DNA of 64,000 nucleotides from Calditrichia bacterium (GCA_028284905.1 JANQQU010000033.1:124001-188000), one strand, 5' to 3'; shown: positions 42,238-52,552, numbered from the stretch's first letter. Program-made: numbers and translations. Notes: generated by a model from the letters alone, not told the origin.

Positions 42238-42924
42238 ATGAGTCGACTGCTTCTTTTTGCGATGTGTCTGTTTTGTTTAAGTGCTTGTTCAAAATCCATG
42301 AAGGTGCCCCCCAAGGCACACCCGGATACAGCGAATTGGCAACCCTTGTTTGCCGAGGACTTATCCAACACTGAATTTCCCGAAGGCATTTGGACAATGA
42401 CAGATGGGATCCTTACCGCTAGTGAAGACCAGAACATCTGGACAAAAAAAGATTATGACAATTTTATCCTCGATCTGGAATTCAAAACAGAAGATGGCAC
42501 CAATAGTGGCGTCATTGTTTACTGCAGCGATCCGGGGAATTGGATCCCCAATTCGGTAGAAATTCAAATCGCTGATGATTATGCTGAGAAATGGGCAAAG
42601 AGTCCGAAAACATGGCAGTGTGGCGCGATCTTTGGCCATCTGCCCGCCAGCAAACAAGTGGTTAAGAAAGCAGGCGAATGGAATCGCTATACAATCACCT
42701 GTCAGGACAATATGATTTATGTGATCCTTAACGGCGAGGCGATAACAACCCTTGATATGAAACTATGGACCAGTGCAAAAACCAATCCCGATGGCAGTGA
42801 AATACCTTCCTGGCTTAGTAAGCCGCTGGCAGAGTTGCCGACAATGGGCCGTATTGGTTTTCAGGGGAAACATGCCGGCGCACCGATTTATTTCCGCAAT
42901 ATCAGAATTAAAGAGCTGAAATGA
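42238..42924 (+). CDS. DUF1080 (3-keto-disaccharide hydrolase-like) lipoprotein
   Basis: 228 residues from the ATG at 42238 (GGAG upstream). A lipoprotein signal ends at LSAC. The body is one concanavalin-like DUF1080 domain: NWQPLFAEDLSNTEFP, a central GTNSGVIVYCSD and the close MGRIGFQGKHAGAPIYFRNIRIKEL. Members of the family are exported and several act on 3-keto sugars or glycosides. The stop overlaps the next start (ATGA), so it begins a three-gene operon with two methyltransferases. Confidence 0.93.
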   Translation: MSRLLLFAMCLFCLSACSKSMKVPPKAHPDTANWQPLFAEDLSNTEFPEGIWTMTDGILTASEDQNIWTKKDYDNFILDLEFKTEDGTNSGVIVYCSDPGNWIPNSVEIQIADDYAEKWAKSPKTWQCGAIFGHLPASKQVVKKAGEWNRYTITCQDNMIYVILNGEAITTLDMKLWTSAKTNPDGSEIPSWLSKPLAELPTMGRIGFQGKHAGAPIYFRNIRIKELK

Positions 42925-43670
42925 CCGACGCTTCAAAATGGTTTAATGATGATAGCTACTGGGACGCGCTGGGGCCGGTCTTTTTTAGCCCCGGTCGCCT
43001 GGAGAAAGCGGATACGGAAGTGGCCCAAATTATCGAGCTATTGTCACTTCCGGAAGGCAGCGCAGTGCTGGACCTTTGCTGCGGCGTTGGTCGCCATACG
43101 ATAGCTTTTGCCCGCAGCGGGTACCGGGTAACGGCTGTTGATCGCACGCCAGCTTATTTGCAGGAAGCAGAGCGAAAGGTGCAGGCCGCAAATCTGGCGG
43201 TCGATTTTGTTCAGGCGGATATGCGCGACTTCTGCCGGCCGGGGAGTATGGATGCAGCGATTAATCTCTTTACTTCGTTTGGCTACTTTGCGCATCCCGA
43301 TGATGATCGCAAAGTCATTGAAAATATTTACAAAACCCTCAAACCCGGCGGTAAAGTCGTTCTGGAAATGATGGGTAAAGAAATTCTCGCTGGCAATTTC
43401 CGCGAGCGGGATTGGTCGGAAGACAATGGCATTATGGTCTTGGAGGAACGTAAAGTTCGCGATGACTGGGGGAGCATCGAGAGCCGCTGGATTGTCATTA
43501 AAGATAGCAAGAAATATGAACGTACAATTTCTCTCCGCCTCTATAGCGGCAAGGAGCTTTCTCACCTCTTAACTTCCTGTGGGTTTTCCGAAGTGAATGT
43601 TTATGGCAACCTGGCCGGCAGCAATTATGATCATGCTGCAGAACGACTGGTAGTCCTCGGGCACAAATAA
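42921..43670 (+). CDS. Class I SAM-dependent methyltransferase
   Basis: 249 residues. Motif I is VLDLCCGVGRHTIAFAR, the acidic loop TAVDRTP, then FVQADMRDF and the post-motif LKPGGKVVLEM. A Cys replaces the first Gly of the usual GxGxG. Substrate is not evident. The gene overlaps its neighbours on both sides (ATGA upstream, TAATG downstream), showing tight translational coupling. Confidence 0.92.
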   Translation: MTDASKWFNDDSYWDALGPVFFSPGRLEKADTEVAQIIELLSLPEGSAVLDLCCGVGRHTIAFARSGYRVTAVDRTPAYLQEAERKVQAANLAVDFVQADMRDFCRPGSMDAAINLFTSFGYFAHPDDDRKVIENIYKTLKPGGKVVLEMMGKEILAGNFRERDWSEDNGIMVLEERKVRDDWGSIESRWIVIKDSKKYERTISLRLYSGKELSHLLTSCGFSEVNVYGNLAGSNYDHAAERLVVLGHK

Positions 43671-44308
43671 TGGAAAATAACATTTGTCCACTCTGCCAAA
43701 AAAATCAAAGCCGCACCTTTTTTCAGGATGATCACCGGGAATATTTTCGCTGCCGGAATTGCTCACTGGTTTTTGTGCCGGCCCGTTTTCACCTCTCTCC
43801 AGAAGAAGAAAAATATCGTTATGATTTACATGAGAACTCCCCGGATGATCCCAATTATCGGCGCTTCCTCGGCCGCCTTTTTCAGCCGTTGTCCCAACGA
43901 CTTTCTCCTGGTGACGCCGGTCTGGATTTTGGATCCGGCCCCGGACCAACCCTCTCGGTGATGTTTCAGGAAAACGGCTTTCCCATGCGCATCTATGACC
44001 ATTTTTATGCTAATGATCCGGCAGTCTTTCAGCAACAATATGACTTTATCACTGCAACCGAGGTGCTGGAACATTTGCATCATCCGGACAAAGAATTGAA
44101 ACGACTCTGGGATTGTTTAAAACCCGGCGGATATTTTGGCATTATGACCAAGCTGGTGCTGGACAAAGCTGCCTTTTCAAAATGGCATTATAAAAACGAC
44201 CCTACCCACGTCAGCTTTTTCTCCCGGGATACATTCAACTGGATTGCGAAACAATGGCAGGTAACGGTTGAGTTTATCGGTAGCGATGTAACCATCTTCC
44301 AAAAATAA
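43670..44308 (+). CDS. Zinc-ribbon SAM-dependent methyltransferase
   Basis: 212 residues. The N-terminus is a zinc ribbon with CPLC and CRNC pairs spaced about 20 residues apart. The methyltransferase domain has LDFGSGPGPTLSVMF (motif I), DFITATEVLEHLHHP and LKPGGYFGIMTKL. The HVSFFSRDTFNWI close is seen in methyltransferases acting on sugar or lipid intermediates. The start overlaps the stop of the preceding methyltransferase by one base. Confidence 0.92.
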   Translation: MENNICPLCQKNQSRTFFQDDHREYFRCRNCSLVFVPARFHLSPEEEKYRYDLHENSPDDPNYRRFLGRLFQPLSQRLSPGDAGLDFGSGPGPTLSVMFQENGFPMRIYDHFYANDPAVFQQQYDFITATEVLEHLHHPDKELKRLWDCLKPGGYFGIMTKLVLDKAAFSKWHYKNDPTHVSFFSRDTFNWIAKQWQVTVEFIGSDVTIFQK

Positions 44309-44434
44309 CCCACGCTTTTCACAATTAAAGTTTTCCCTCCTCCGGTCGTTCATAAAATTTATATATGTTGCATCACAATTATTTTTTCAGGATGTTTAAT
44401 CATGTTTGTGCTGAAAAACGAGTAAGTCGGTAGA

Positions 44435-44818
44435 ATGCGCACAGTATCTCAAAAATACATCAACCTGTTTATGTTGCTTACTTTTCTACTGGCGACCGGG
44501 CAACCCATGGTCTACAGTCTACAGGCTATTCAGGCACAAAACAAATCGGCATGCTGCTGTTCCAAAGAGCAGATGAACAGCAGTGGCTGCTGTTGTGTGG
44601 CCCAATCGCTGGAAGAAAACACCTTCAAGGTATCCCTGGAAGGTTGTTCCGCCCGCCCGGCGATGGAAATGTCATTCGCTGCCACCAACAAGTACATTCA
44701 CCCATTCGCTACTATCAGCAAAAATATCTTGCAAAATTCTGCATATCCAAATGCCGCATTATTATCCCTTCACAATCTTTATGATGGCCCCTCCATCGAT
44801 CATCCTCCACAAATCTAA
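44435..44818 (+). CDS. Small exported protein with two triple-cysteine clusters
   Basis: 127 residues. A signal peptide covers about 1-30. Just after it come ACCCSKEQMNSSGCCC (Cys40-42 and Cys52-54) and a lone Cys71; the rest has no recognised domain. The dense cysteines suggest metal binding (copper, zinc or mercury) or a disulfide-rich fold. It sits 255 bases upstream of a TonB-dependent receptor and may work with it in metal handling (inference). There is no clear ribosome-binding site, so the start is less certain. Confidence 0.7.
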   Translation: MRTVSQKYINLFMLLTFLLATGQPMVYSLQAIQAQNKSACCCSKEQMNSSGCCCVAQSLEENTFKVSLEGCSARPAMEMSFAATNKYIHPFATISKNILQNSAYPNAALLSLHNLYDGPSIDHPPQI

Positions 44819-45073
44819 TTCACCTACATCTCCAGCGCTTTCCCGGATTTTATTGACTGCACAATAAAATTATTGTCGCAGATACTACCATAGCACACTG
44901 TTGATGCAGTGAGTGTTATCCTACTCCGCTATAGCCGGGGAAAAATCCGATGCAGTAATTGTTGCCTGAAAACTTATTCAAGCAGAGCGATTATCTGCTA
45001 TCGTAATGGGTGAGCGCCATTCATGTATGAACATGTGAACTAGAAACGATCAATGATTACAAGGATGATTATA

Positions 45074-47434
45074 ATGAACATACTACGCAAATATATGACG
45101 ACAGATTTTCATTTCGGGACTATCCGGAAAGAGAAGCGTGCTTTTCTACACATTTTCTTACTAATTTCTCTGCTTTTTTCAGCGGTTTTGGCAGAAAAGA
45201 GCGGCATGATTACCGGGCAAATAACCACTGAAAACGGTGAATCCATTACCGGCGCTAATGCATACCTTGCCGGAACAAACATGGGCACCACTAGCAATGT
45301 CGATGGCCATTTTGAACTATCAGATGTGCCATTCGGAGACTACGTTCTGGTGGTTGAAATTATTGGCCGGGAAAAAAATCAGCAAAAAATCACCGTCGAT
45401 AAAACCGAAAATTTATCGGTAGACGTCCAGTTAGCAGTGCTGCCGATAAACCTGCAAGATATTGTCGTGGTGGAAAGCCGCGGCAGCGATCTTACCGAAC
45501 GTATGAACACCCTGCCGACAAAAGTAATTGCCAGAATACCGGCCCGGGTTACCGGCGAATTACTACGGGAAATTCCGGGTGTGGAAGCGGTTCGCCGTGG
45601 TCCTACCGGTTTGGATCCGGTAGTGCGCGGTTTACGGGAAACCGAAGTAGGCATGTATGTAGATGGTACTCGCTATTTCCCCGGAGGACCGGGCAGAATG
45701 GACTCGCCACTGAGCCATCTGGATCCCAGTGCAATCCACAATATTCAGGTAGTAAAAGGTCCCTATGCGCTTACCTGGGGTGCCGGAAACCTGAGCGCTA
45801 TTCATGCGGAAACCCGCGATCTGTTTCAGGAAGGAAGCGGTTTGCTGCACGGCCGGCTTACCAGCGGATATCATAGTAATGTTAATGCCAGTGAAATGGC
45901 CGGCGCACTGAATGGCCGTTCCGGTAATATTTCCTACTGGTTACATGGCAACTGGCGGGAAGGGCAGGATTATGAAGATGGCAATGGCGATGTCGTGCCT
46001 GGCGATTTTCGCTCCCGGGAAGTCCGCGGGAAACTTGGTTTTCAATTTGCGCCGGGCTCCCAATTAATTCTTTCCGGCGGCTATCAGGATCAGGATGACA
46101 TGGATTATCCCGGCCGCTTACTCGATGCCCGCTTCTTTAAAGTGTATAATCTTAACGCCCGTTATCGCTTACTGCGCTCCCAGGGAATGCTACGCTCTTT
46201 GGAAGTCTTGACCTATCTGAATGATGTCGATCATGAGATGGATAACGATAACAAGCCAACCGCACAACCCAACGAAAACCGCATGCCCCCATTTCCCCTC
46301 CTGGTAGAAGTAATGACCGGTGCCAAGGTTAGCGGGGGAAAAGTTGCGGCGGAATTAGCCCTGGGGAATAATTGGTCCGGGGAAGTTGGCGGCGATATCT
46401 ATAGTGTTAACAGGGACGCCGTACGGCAGATCTATCGCCGGGATACCGGCATGCAAATTTTCAGCAATGATGTCGTCTGGCCGGATGCAACAATCAGAGA
46501 TATTGGATTGTTTGCCCGGGCCAAGCGTCCCTTAAGCAGTCGCATAAAAGCAAGCGGTACCGTTCGTGTCGATTTTGTGAACGCCGATGCGGATACCGTC
46601 AGCGAATTCTTCAGCGAGAATATTACCAACGACATGTCCGCAACGGAAAGAAACCTCAGTGCATCTTTCATGCTGGAAGCAGCTTTAAACAAGCACTGGC
46701 TGCTTTCTGTCGGTGCCGGCTCAGTTGTACGAACAGCTGATGCCAACGAAAGGTACTCAGATCGTTTTCCCTCCAGTAAAGCCCAAACCAGCGCAGAATT
46801 TGTTGGTAATCCTGATCTTTTTCCGGAAAGAAGCACCCAGGGAGATATCTGGCTGGAAGCAGCATTTGAGCGCTTTTCTCTGCACAGCAACATTTTCTAT
46901 CGTCACATGGATAATTACATCACCCTGGTAGAATCGGAATTCTCGAAGAAATTGCCGCTCAGTCCAAACCAGGTGTTTGAATATGTAAATGGCGATGCCA
47001 ATTTTGGGGGATTCGAATCTGCAGTTTCTTTACGGCTATCCGAGCTGCTAAGTCTGAATGGCGCGGCAACTTATCTTTGGGGAGAAGATACATCCCTGGA
47101 CGAACCGGTCTTAGGAATTGCCCCGCTGAAGTTTGACGTCGGAGTACGCTTACAATCGCCGGACAATCGCTACTACCTGCAGGGAAATGTCAAGATTGTT
47201 TCCGAGCAGGATCGCGTCGCAACCACACGCAGTGAGTTAACGACGGATGGATATACCACGATGGACGTCCGCGGTGGCATAAAAATATTTCAGAACTTTG
47301 AGCTGCGTGGCGGTATTCTTAATCTCACGGACGAAAGTTATACCGATCATCTTAATGCCAAGAATCCGTTTACCGGTCAGCAGGTTGCCGAACCGGGACG
47401 GGTATTTTTTACAAATCTTAGCTTTGGCTTCTAG
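45074..47434 (+). CDS. TonB-dependent outer-membrane receptor with carboxypeptidase-like N-domain
   Basis: 786 residues from the ATG at 45074, supported by AAGGA nine bases upstream; earlier in-frame ATGs (45053, 45065) lack one. After a long signal region a CarboxypepD_reg-like domain (about 55-125; GMITGQITTENGESITGANAYLA) precedes the plug (VIARIPARVTGELLREIPGV; IQVVKGPYALTWGAG) and a 22-strand-type barrel ending in FFTNLSFGF. GRMDSPLSHLDPSAIHNI in the plug resembles copper-type receptors such as OprC/NosA. It would use the TonB system at 6.9-9.1 kb. The ligand is probably a metal or chelate, given the cysteine-rich protein before it (inference). Confidence 0.9.
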   Translation: MNILRKYMTTDFHFGTIRKEKRAFLHIFLLISLLFSAVLAEKSGMITGQITTENGESITGANAYLAGTNMGTTSNVDGHFELSDVPFGDYVLVVEIIGREKNQQKITVDKTENLSVDVQLAVLPINLQDIVVVESRGSDLTERMNTLPTKVIARIPARVTGELLREIPGVEAVRRGPTGLDPVVRGLRETEVGMYVDGTRYFPGGPGRMDSPLSHLDPSAIHNIQVVKGPYALTWGAGNLSAIHAETRDLFQEGSGLLHGRLTSGYHSNVNASEMAGALNGRSGNISYWLHGNWREGQDYEDGNGDVVPGDFRSREVRGKLGFQFAPGSQLILSGGYQDQDDMDYPGRLLDARFFKVYNLNARYRLLRSQGMLRSLEVLTYLNDVDHEMDNDNKPTAQPNENRMPPFPLLVEVMTGAKVSGGKVAAELALGNNWSGEVGGDIYSVNRDAVRQIYRRDTGMQIFSNDVVWPDATIRDIGLFARAKRPLSSRIKASGTVRVDFVNADADTVSEFFSENITNDMSATERNLSASFMLEAALNKHWLLSVGAGSVVRTADANERYSDRFPSSKAQTSAEFVGNPDLFPERSTQGDIWLEAAFERFSLHSNIFYRHMDNYITLVESEFSKKLPLSPNQVFEYVNGDANFGGFESAVSLRLSELLSLNGAATYLWGEDTSLDEPVLGIAPLKFDVGVRLQSPDNRYYLQGNVKIVSEQDRVATTRSELTTDGYTTMDVRGGIKIFQNFELRGGILNLTDESYTDHLNAKNPFTGQQVAEPGRVFFTNLSFGF

Positions 47435-47444
47435 CTAATTTTCG

Positions 47445-47478
47445 GCTACCGGTAATGGATAATTACCGGTAGCTTTTT
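47445..47478 (+). terminator. Terminator after the TonB-dependent receptor
   Basis: GCTACCGGTAAT (47445-47456) and ATTACCGGTAGC (47462-47473) form a perfect 12-bp stem followed by TTTTT. Confidence 0.92.
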
Positions 47479-47731
47479 AATTCCCTCAGTTGCAGGCCTC
47501 TTCAACCTTATAATATCCATCTTAAGATTCTCACCGGCAAAGTTTACCACTCTGCTGCCGACCTTACCCACTATTGGGTATTTAGATTCCAACAACTCAA
47601 CTTTAAGTTTTTAATAGATGCGAATACCGGTAGGAAATTAGCCTTGAGTAATCCTTCATAGATGACAATTCGAGATGCAAAGCCCGCTATATGCTCCTTA
47701 TCAAATAAGTCCCTCTTATCCTGAAAAGGAA

Positions 47732-47757
47732 AAAGCCCGCTGAAATCAGCGGGCTTT
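47732..47757 (-). terminator. Terminator for the 1337-residue protein gene
   Basis: AAAGCCCGCTGA and TCAGCGGGCTTT form a perfect 12-bp stem with a two-base loop; the minus-strand exit is T-rich (CTTTTTCCTTTTC). Confidence 0.9.
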
Positions 47758-47806
47758 CCTTTTTCATAAAGCGCTTTTAAAACTTACTCTCACTGCTAGA
47801 TGAGTC

Positions 47807-50800
47807 TTACTTCAGGAACAGCATTTTCCGGGAAAGGCTTTGCTCTCCGGCAATCAGGCGGTAGAAATACACACCACTGCCCAATGGGCGGGCGAGGTCG
47901 TCCTTACCATCCCACTGCACCAGATAATTCCCGGCCGGCTGACGCTGGTCAACGAGCGTTCTTACAATCTGCCCCAGGCTATTATAGACAACCAGTTTGG
48001 CAGTTTCCGCACTTTCCAGACGATAACTGATCCAGGTTTCCGGATTAAAGGGATTCGGATAGTTCTGCGCCAGATAGAAGCCCTCAACAATTTGCCCTTC
48101 ATCGTCAATACTGGCTGCGTTATCGACATTAACAGTAACTGGCAGATTTACGGTACCGCCGTTACCACCGATAATTATCGAACCGCTGTAGTTACCCTGG
48201 CTAACACCGTTCGCATTGTACGTTGCAGTTATTAACGCGTTGCCGCCCGGAGCGATATTTCCGGAAGTTGGCGAAACGGTTAATGGCGACGGCAGACCAC
48301 TGATATTAATAGAGCCACTGGCCTGATCGGTAGCGCCCTGGTCATCCGTCACGGTCAAGCTCCAGTTATAGGTATTTCCGGAGGTGTAGGTATGGCTGGC
48401 GACCGACTGATTGCTGCTGTTACCGTCACCAAAATCCCAGAAGTACTGGGCAATTGAGCCATCACTATCAAACGAACCGGAGCCATCGAAAGTAATCGAC
48501 TGATTCACCTGGCCGCTACCCGGTACGGAAGCAACCGCTGTTGGTGGCTGATTACCACCGCCAAGGAAGTTCCCACTGGCGCGAATGATAAATGCACCGT
48601 TTTCAAAGCCGCCAACGCCATTCAGGTTATTCCAGGTAGAATAGAACGGATCGAACCAGAAGCTCTTATTCGGAATTTGGGCATCGGTATCCGCACCCGC
48701 TGGATAAGCGATCAGGCCGGTAGCCCCAATCACCAGGTAAAAAGTGGAGTTTGGATTGAATTCAATTGCCGGATCTACCGTTATATTAAACCAGCCGCCC
48801 GTTGACGCTAAACCGAGATTCAACGTTGCATCTAGAATTGGATTGCCATTCAAATCACTGTAAATGCCAACATAAACCAGGTTGGAGAAAACGGATTCCG
48901 TTTGCATATAAAACTGAATTTCTGACAGTGAGAATCCCTGGCTGCCGAGGTTAAACTCATTCGCCCAATAAAAATCGTTATAATCAGCGGTGCCGATAAA
49001 ATCGTCCGCGGAGTTATCACCGTCGTCCAGGCCAAGAATATCGGTCGCCTCATTAAATGGTATCCGGGTATCTTCTTTGCCGGCTTTTCCGACAGCTCGC
49101 GCCCCGGCGCCTTCAGTTTCAATACGCGGTAAGCCAACTGTCGGATCATCACCATCATTCAGCAAAATTCCCCGGTAGGTGCCTTCCATATTCGGACCAA
49201 ATCCGGATACACTCAGGTTATAATTGAGGGTTTGCCCACCGGTATTCAACACGTTAAAATATTCCGAGCGAACAGTATTTGGCTGAAGAGAAATGGTTAA
49301 TTCAGAGACATTTGTGCCGGCCACTGCCGCGCCACCGCCGCCACCGACCGTAGCGGAATAAACCCCGCGACCATGCGTTCCGGCGACCACTAATCCATCA
49401 GACGGACGGGAAACCAGCATTGCGGTAATAGCGTTACCGATGTTACTGGCGCCTTCATGTAACCAACTGGTGCTGCCACCGTTCATGCTGGTGGTGGAAT
49501 AAATACCGGTACTGGTAGCGAGCATATAGACGTTACCGGAGCTGGTCGGATGAATCACGGCCCAGCGCATCGAGGGAGAATCCTGCCCGCCGAGGTTGCC
49601 TTCCACATTGCTCCAGCTGGCGCCGGCATTATTGGAGTACCAAACCCCTTCCACACCATAGTTGGAAAAGACCGCCATAATTTCATCGCCATTGTTCGGA
49701 TTAACAGCGATACAATTCAAATAGGCCCATTGGGCGCTAATCGGAGGCGTAATTGTGGTTCCCGCCGGGTTGGAAGCCGCATTATCGACCCGCTTCATCA
49801 CAGTAGTGTTCTGATAATTAGTGGCAGCAAAGTAGAGACGATTGGCCGGCGTTGTTGTAACGGCAATAGAAGTAACCTGCGTATTTGCTACTGCGGAATT
49901 ATCCAGCGAGGTCCAGTTAATGTTGGTAGGATTTGGATTGCCGTCGGGAATGCCATCGAGATTGCTGTTTCGCCATACCCGATTGCCTTCGGCGAGATAC
50001 ATTACTCTGCTGTCGTTCGGGTCCAGCAGCATTGGGGCAATGAACTGGTACTGCGGGTTATTTACTGCCGGGCTGACTGCAGCAGTCAGTGTAACCTGGC
50101 CATTGCTTTGGCTCCCGCGAACAATATTACCAAGCTGCGAAGAAACATAAACTTTAGAACCGCCGGGAACAATCGCATTAAAAGCGCCATCACCGGTCAT
50201 TGCTTCGCTCCAACTGGCTGTGCTACTCGTGGAAGAGGCTAGCCAGGAGCCATTATCCTGCAAACCGCCAAGGATCAAATTGCCGCCCTGCGGATCAACT
50301 GAAATGGCATAAAACTGGGTAGTCATGTATCCATTATTCAGGGAGTTCCAGGTTTGGGTTGGCTCCAGCACATTATTGGTTTGGGAAAGACCGCCATCAT
50401 GTCCGGAGATCATCGCATTGGCATTATTTGGGTAGAATGCAATCGAATGCTGGTCGGGATGATGGACCGGATAACCGAAATCGCTCGGATGATATCCCCC
50501 CACCCAATCGTAATTGCTGCCGCCATCGGTGGAGCGGATTAAGTTTGTTCCACCCAGCCAAATCGTATTGGGATCATTCGGTTTCACTTTCACTAACAAG
50601 TCATAACCACCCTGGGAGTTAAATTTCCCCACACCGCCAAAAGGATCATTAAAATCCGGAATGCTTGAAGATAAATCCGTCCAATTATTCGATCCCGCAT
50701 TGTAACGGAAAAGCTGGTGATCGGAGGCTTGTGCACCATTGCCATTCTGTACTAATGCATAGAGTGTATTAGCATCGGAAGGTGCAGAAGCGAGCACGAT

Positions 50801-51820
50801 TCGCGCCGGGTCGTTATTTAACGAATTAGGCGTGATGTTCGACCAACTGCTACCATTATTTGTAGATCGATACACCCCATATTCTGAGATACCGGTGCCA
50901 TTCCTGCCCATTGCGGCATAAATGTCGCCATTACTTGCCGCTACGACATCTGTGCTGCTGCTATAGGGAGATTGGTTGCGACCAAGAACAAAACCCCAGC
51001 TGTTCCCGCCATCTGTAGACTGAAAAATACCGCCATAGGTTGCTACATATACATCGCTATTGGTGGGACTAACTGCGACATTCCAGATGATATCAAAAAA
51101 ATCGTCAAAAGCGTTGGGGTCGTTATTATTTATTGTGCTGGCAAGCTGCGTCCAGCTATCCCCATTATTGGTTGACTTAAAAATGCCATGTCCCCAATAG
51201 GCAAAGTTACCATTTCCAGCAGCTGAATTACCAAGATACTCACCGGTACCGTAATACCAGACATTGCGGTTGTTGGGATCCTGGGCAATACAGGTAACAC
51301 TGGAATGGGCATCCAGCGCAGTCGTTAAAGACCAACTGCTACCATTATTCGTAGACAAGTAAACGCCCCCGGAAATACCACCGGCAAGAATGCGTTGATT
51401 ACTGCTGCCATTATAATTCAAATCAATGGCCAGTGCCCTGGTACGCCCACCGACATTAAACGGTCCGCGCGCATCCCAGTTTGCAGTAAATTCCGGGTTT
51501 CCCAGACTTTCCCGGGAGGGAATTTTACTGGCAAATGCCAATTCTTTCTGGCGAATGTTGTCAGGAACTTTCCCGGTTTGCGGATCTTTCAAACGGTTAA
51601 TTTCAAATTCGACCCGGGAAACCGCATCGTCGGGATTCTTTGGTGAAAAACTGGAACGAACCCGTTTCAATTTTTCCTGAACCGACTGCAAGTTTTCAGA
51701 ATGCTCTCCTGCCGGCCCCTTATTAAGGCTGCTAAAATAGAAAAAGCCAGAGACTGCAACCACCAAAATCAGTGCAATGCCTCCAGCTTTAAAAATAAAT
51801 CGGTTGGTAGCTTTACCCAT
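47807..51820 (-). CDS. Giant type IX-secreted Asp-box (sialidase-like/VPS10-type) propeller protein with PKD domain
   Basis: 1337 residues. An N-terminal hydrophobic helix (about 12-30) and a charged stretch precede a very long region (about 110-830) with repeated Asp-box motifs such as STNNGSSWS, STNNGDSWT, STDGGNSWG and SNNAGASWS, which form one or two beta-propellers as in sialidases and xyloglucanases. No sialidase Arg triad is evident. A beta-domain follows, then a PKD domain (about 1110-1190; YFWDFGDGNSS), a beta-sandwich, and the sorting domain starting QNYPNPFNPETWISY. Probably an exported cell-surface or polysaccharide-binding protein. AAGGAGA precedes the ATG. Confidence 0.92.
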   Translation of the reverse strand: MGKATNRFIFKAGGIALILVVAVSGFFYFSSLNKGPAGEHSENLQSVQEKLKRVRSSFSPKNPDDAVSRVEFEINRLKDPQTGKVPDNIRQKELAFASKIPSRESLGNPEFTANWDARGPFNVGGRTRALAIDLNYNGSSNQRILAGGISGGVYLSTNNGSSWSLTTALDAHSSVTCIAQDPNNRNVWYYGTGEYLGNSAAGNGNFAYWGHGIFKSTNNGDSWTQLASTINNNDPNAFDDFFDIIWNVAVSPTNSDVYVATYGGIFQSTDGGNSWGFVLGRNQSPYSSSTDVVAASNGDIYAAMGRNGTGISEYGVYRSTNNGSSWSNITPNSLNNDPARIVLASAPSDANTLYALVQNGNGAQASDHQLFRYNAGSNNWTDLSSSIPDFNDPFGGVGKFNSQGGYDLLVKVKPNDPNTIWLGGTNLIRSTDGGSNYDWVGGYHPSDFGYPVHHPDQHSIAFYPNNANAMISGHDGGLSQTNNVLEPTQTWNSLNNGYMTTQFYAISVDPQGGNLILGGLQDNGSWLASSTSSTASWSEAMTGDGAFNAIVPGGSKVYVSSQLGNIVRGSQSNGQVTLTAAVSPAVNNPQYQFIAPMLLDPNDSRVMYLAEGNRVWRNSNLDGIPDGNPNPTNINWTSLDNSAVANTQVTSIAVTTTPANRLYFAATNYQNTTVMKRVDNAASNPAGTTITPPISAQWAYLNCIAVNPNNGDEIMAVFSNYGVEGVWYSNNAGASWSNVEGNLGGQDSPSMRWAVIHPTSSGNVYMLATSTGIYSTTSMNGGSTSWLHEGASNIGNAITAMLVSRPSDGLVVAGTHGRGVYSATVGGGGGAAVAGTNVSELTISLQPNTVRSEYFNVLNTGGQTLNYNLSVSGFGPNMEGTYRGILLNDGDDPTVGLPRIETEGAGARAVGKAGKEDTRIPFNEATDILGLDDGDNSADDFIGTADYNDFYWANEFNLGSQGFSLSEIQFYMQTESVFSNLVYVGIYSDLNGNPILDATLNLGLASTGGWFNITVDPAIEFNPNSTFYLVIGATGLIAYPAGADTDAQIPNKSFWFDPFYSTWNNLNGVGGFENGAFIIRASGNFLGGGNQPPTAVASVPGSGQVNQSITFDGSGSFDSDGSIAQYFWDFGDGNSSNQSVASHTYTSGNTYNWSLTVTDDQGATDQASGSINISGLPSPLTVSPTSGNIAPGGNALITATYNANGVSQGNYSGSIIIGGNGGTVNLPVTVNVDNAASIDDEGQIVEGFYLAQNYPNPFNPETWISYRLESAETAKLVVYNSLGQIVRTLVDQRQPAGNYLVQWDGKDDLARPLGSGVYFYRLIAGEQSLSRKMLFLK

Positions 51821-52045
51821 AATTAATCTCCTTTAACCTTGGGTTTGTCGGACACATTTCGGCCCTGAATAGACCCCAATCAAACAATTGCCAATAAAAC
51901 CGGTGTGATAATACCTGCCAGGTTTTGATCGGCAAAGTTACATCTGTCGGTGTATATTCCAGCCCGAACTTTCAGATTTTCTATATAATTCCTAAATTAT
52001 ATCAACAGTACTGGGGGAATGGTAAATTTTGAAATATCGTATCGA

Positions 52046-52552
52046 CTATTGAACGGCGTACCCGTGAATTGTATAAGCACCGCTTTTTTCCTGGCTCCCC
52101 ATAGATGGCTTTACCCCCGCCAAATCAACCTGTATTTGATCACCAACTTTCACACCGGGATATTGCTCCGCCATATCCGGGAATAGTTCTGTCGTTGGTC
52201 CGGTAGTATAGGCAAACCGGGCGTCATAAGTATTGTCAACCATTACCGGCGGGGAAAAACTCATCCCGGTGCCGACAACCCGGACTATACGGATTTTCGC
52301 ATTACATGGCGCCTTGCCGCAGGGCTCATCCGGATTATCTGTGTCTAAAACTTCATCAATGCTGACCACTTCCGCTACGACTCGGCAATATCCGACCGGT
52401 ATTCCCACACCAACGTTTTTCGATAGTCCACTACTTGTGCTATCCATTTTCAAATTGCTCGCCTCTGAATCGGTCTTTTGTTGCGCGTTTTTACTACAGC
52501 TCAGTCCAAACCCCAACAATGCAACTACAATTATCACCCGCAATAAATTCAT
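52046..52552 (-). CDS. Small lipoprotein, unknown function
   Basis: 168 residues. A lipoprotein signal ends at GLSC (Cys19). A Ser/Lys-rich linker leads to a beta-rich domain with GYCRVVAEVVSIDEVLD, EPCGKAPCNAKIRIVRVVG and VGDQIQVDLAGV, which looks like an OB-type or small barrel domain. Three further Cys residues occur within it. I do not recognise the family. AGGAAAG precedes the ATG. It lies 225 bases after the start of the giant secreted protein, on the same strand. Confidence 0.85.
   Translation of the reverse strand: MNLLRVIIVVALLGFGLSCSKNAQQKTDSEASNLKMDSTSSGLSKNVGVGIPVGYCRVVAEVVSIDEVLDTDNPDEPCGKAPCNAKIRIVRVVGTGMSFSPPVMVDNTYDARFAYTTGPTTELFPDMAEQYPGVKVGDQIQVDLAGVKPSMGSQEKSGAYTIHGYAVQ

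Larger units (their letters stand above)
47435..47806. other. Intergenic region with two terminators
   Basis: This 372-base gap between convergent genes holds a terminator for each side (47445-47478 and 47732-47757). The stretch between them has no gene and no other structure I can support. Confidence 0.7.

Noticed and set aside
49550-50242. 230-codon frame antisense to the giant secreted protein
   Set aside because: Arises from codon bias of the Asp-box repeats on the other strand.
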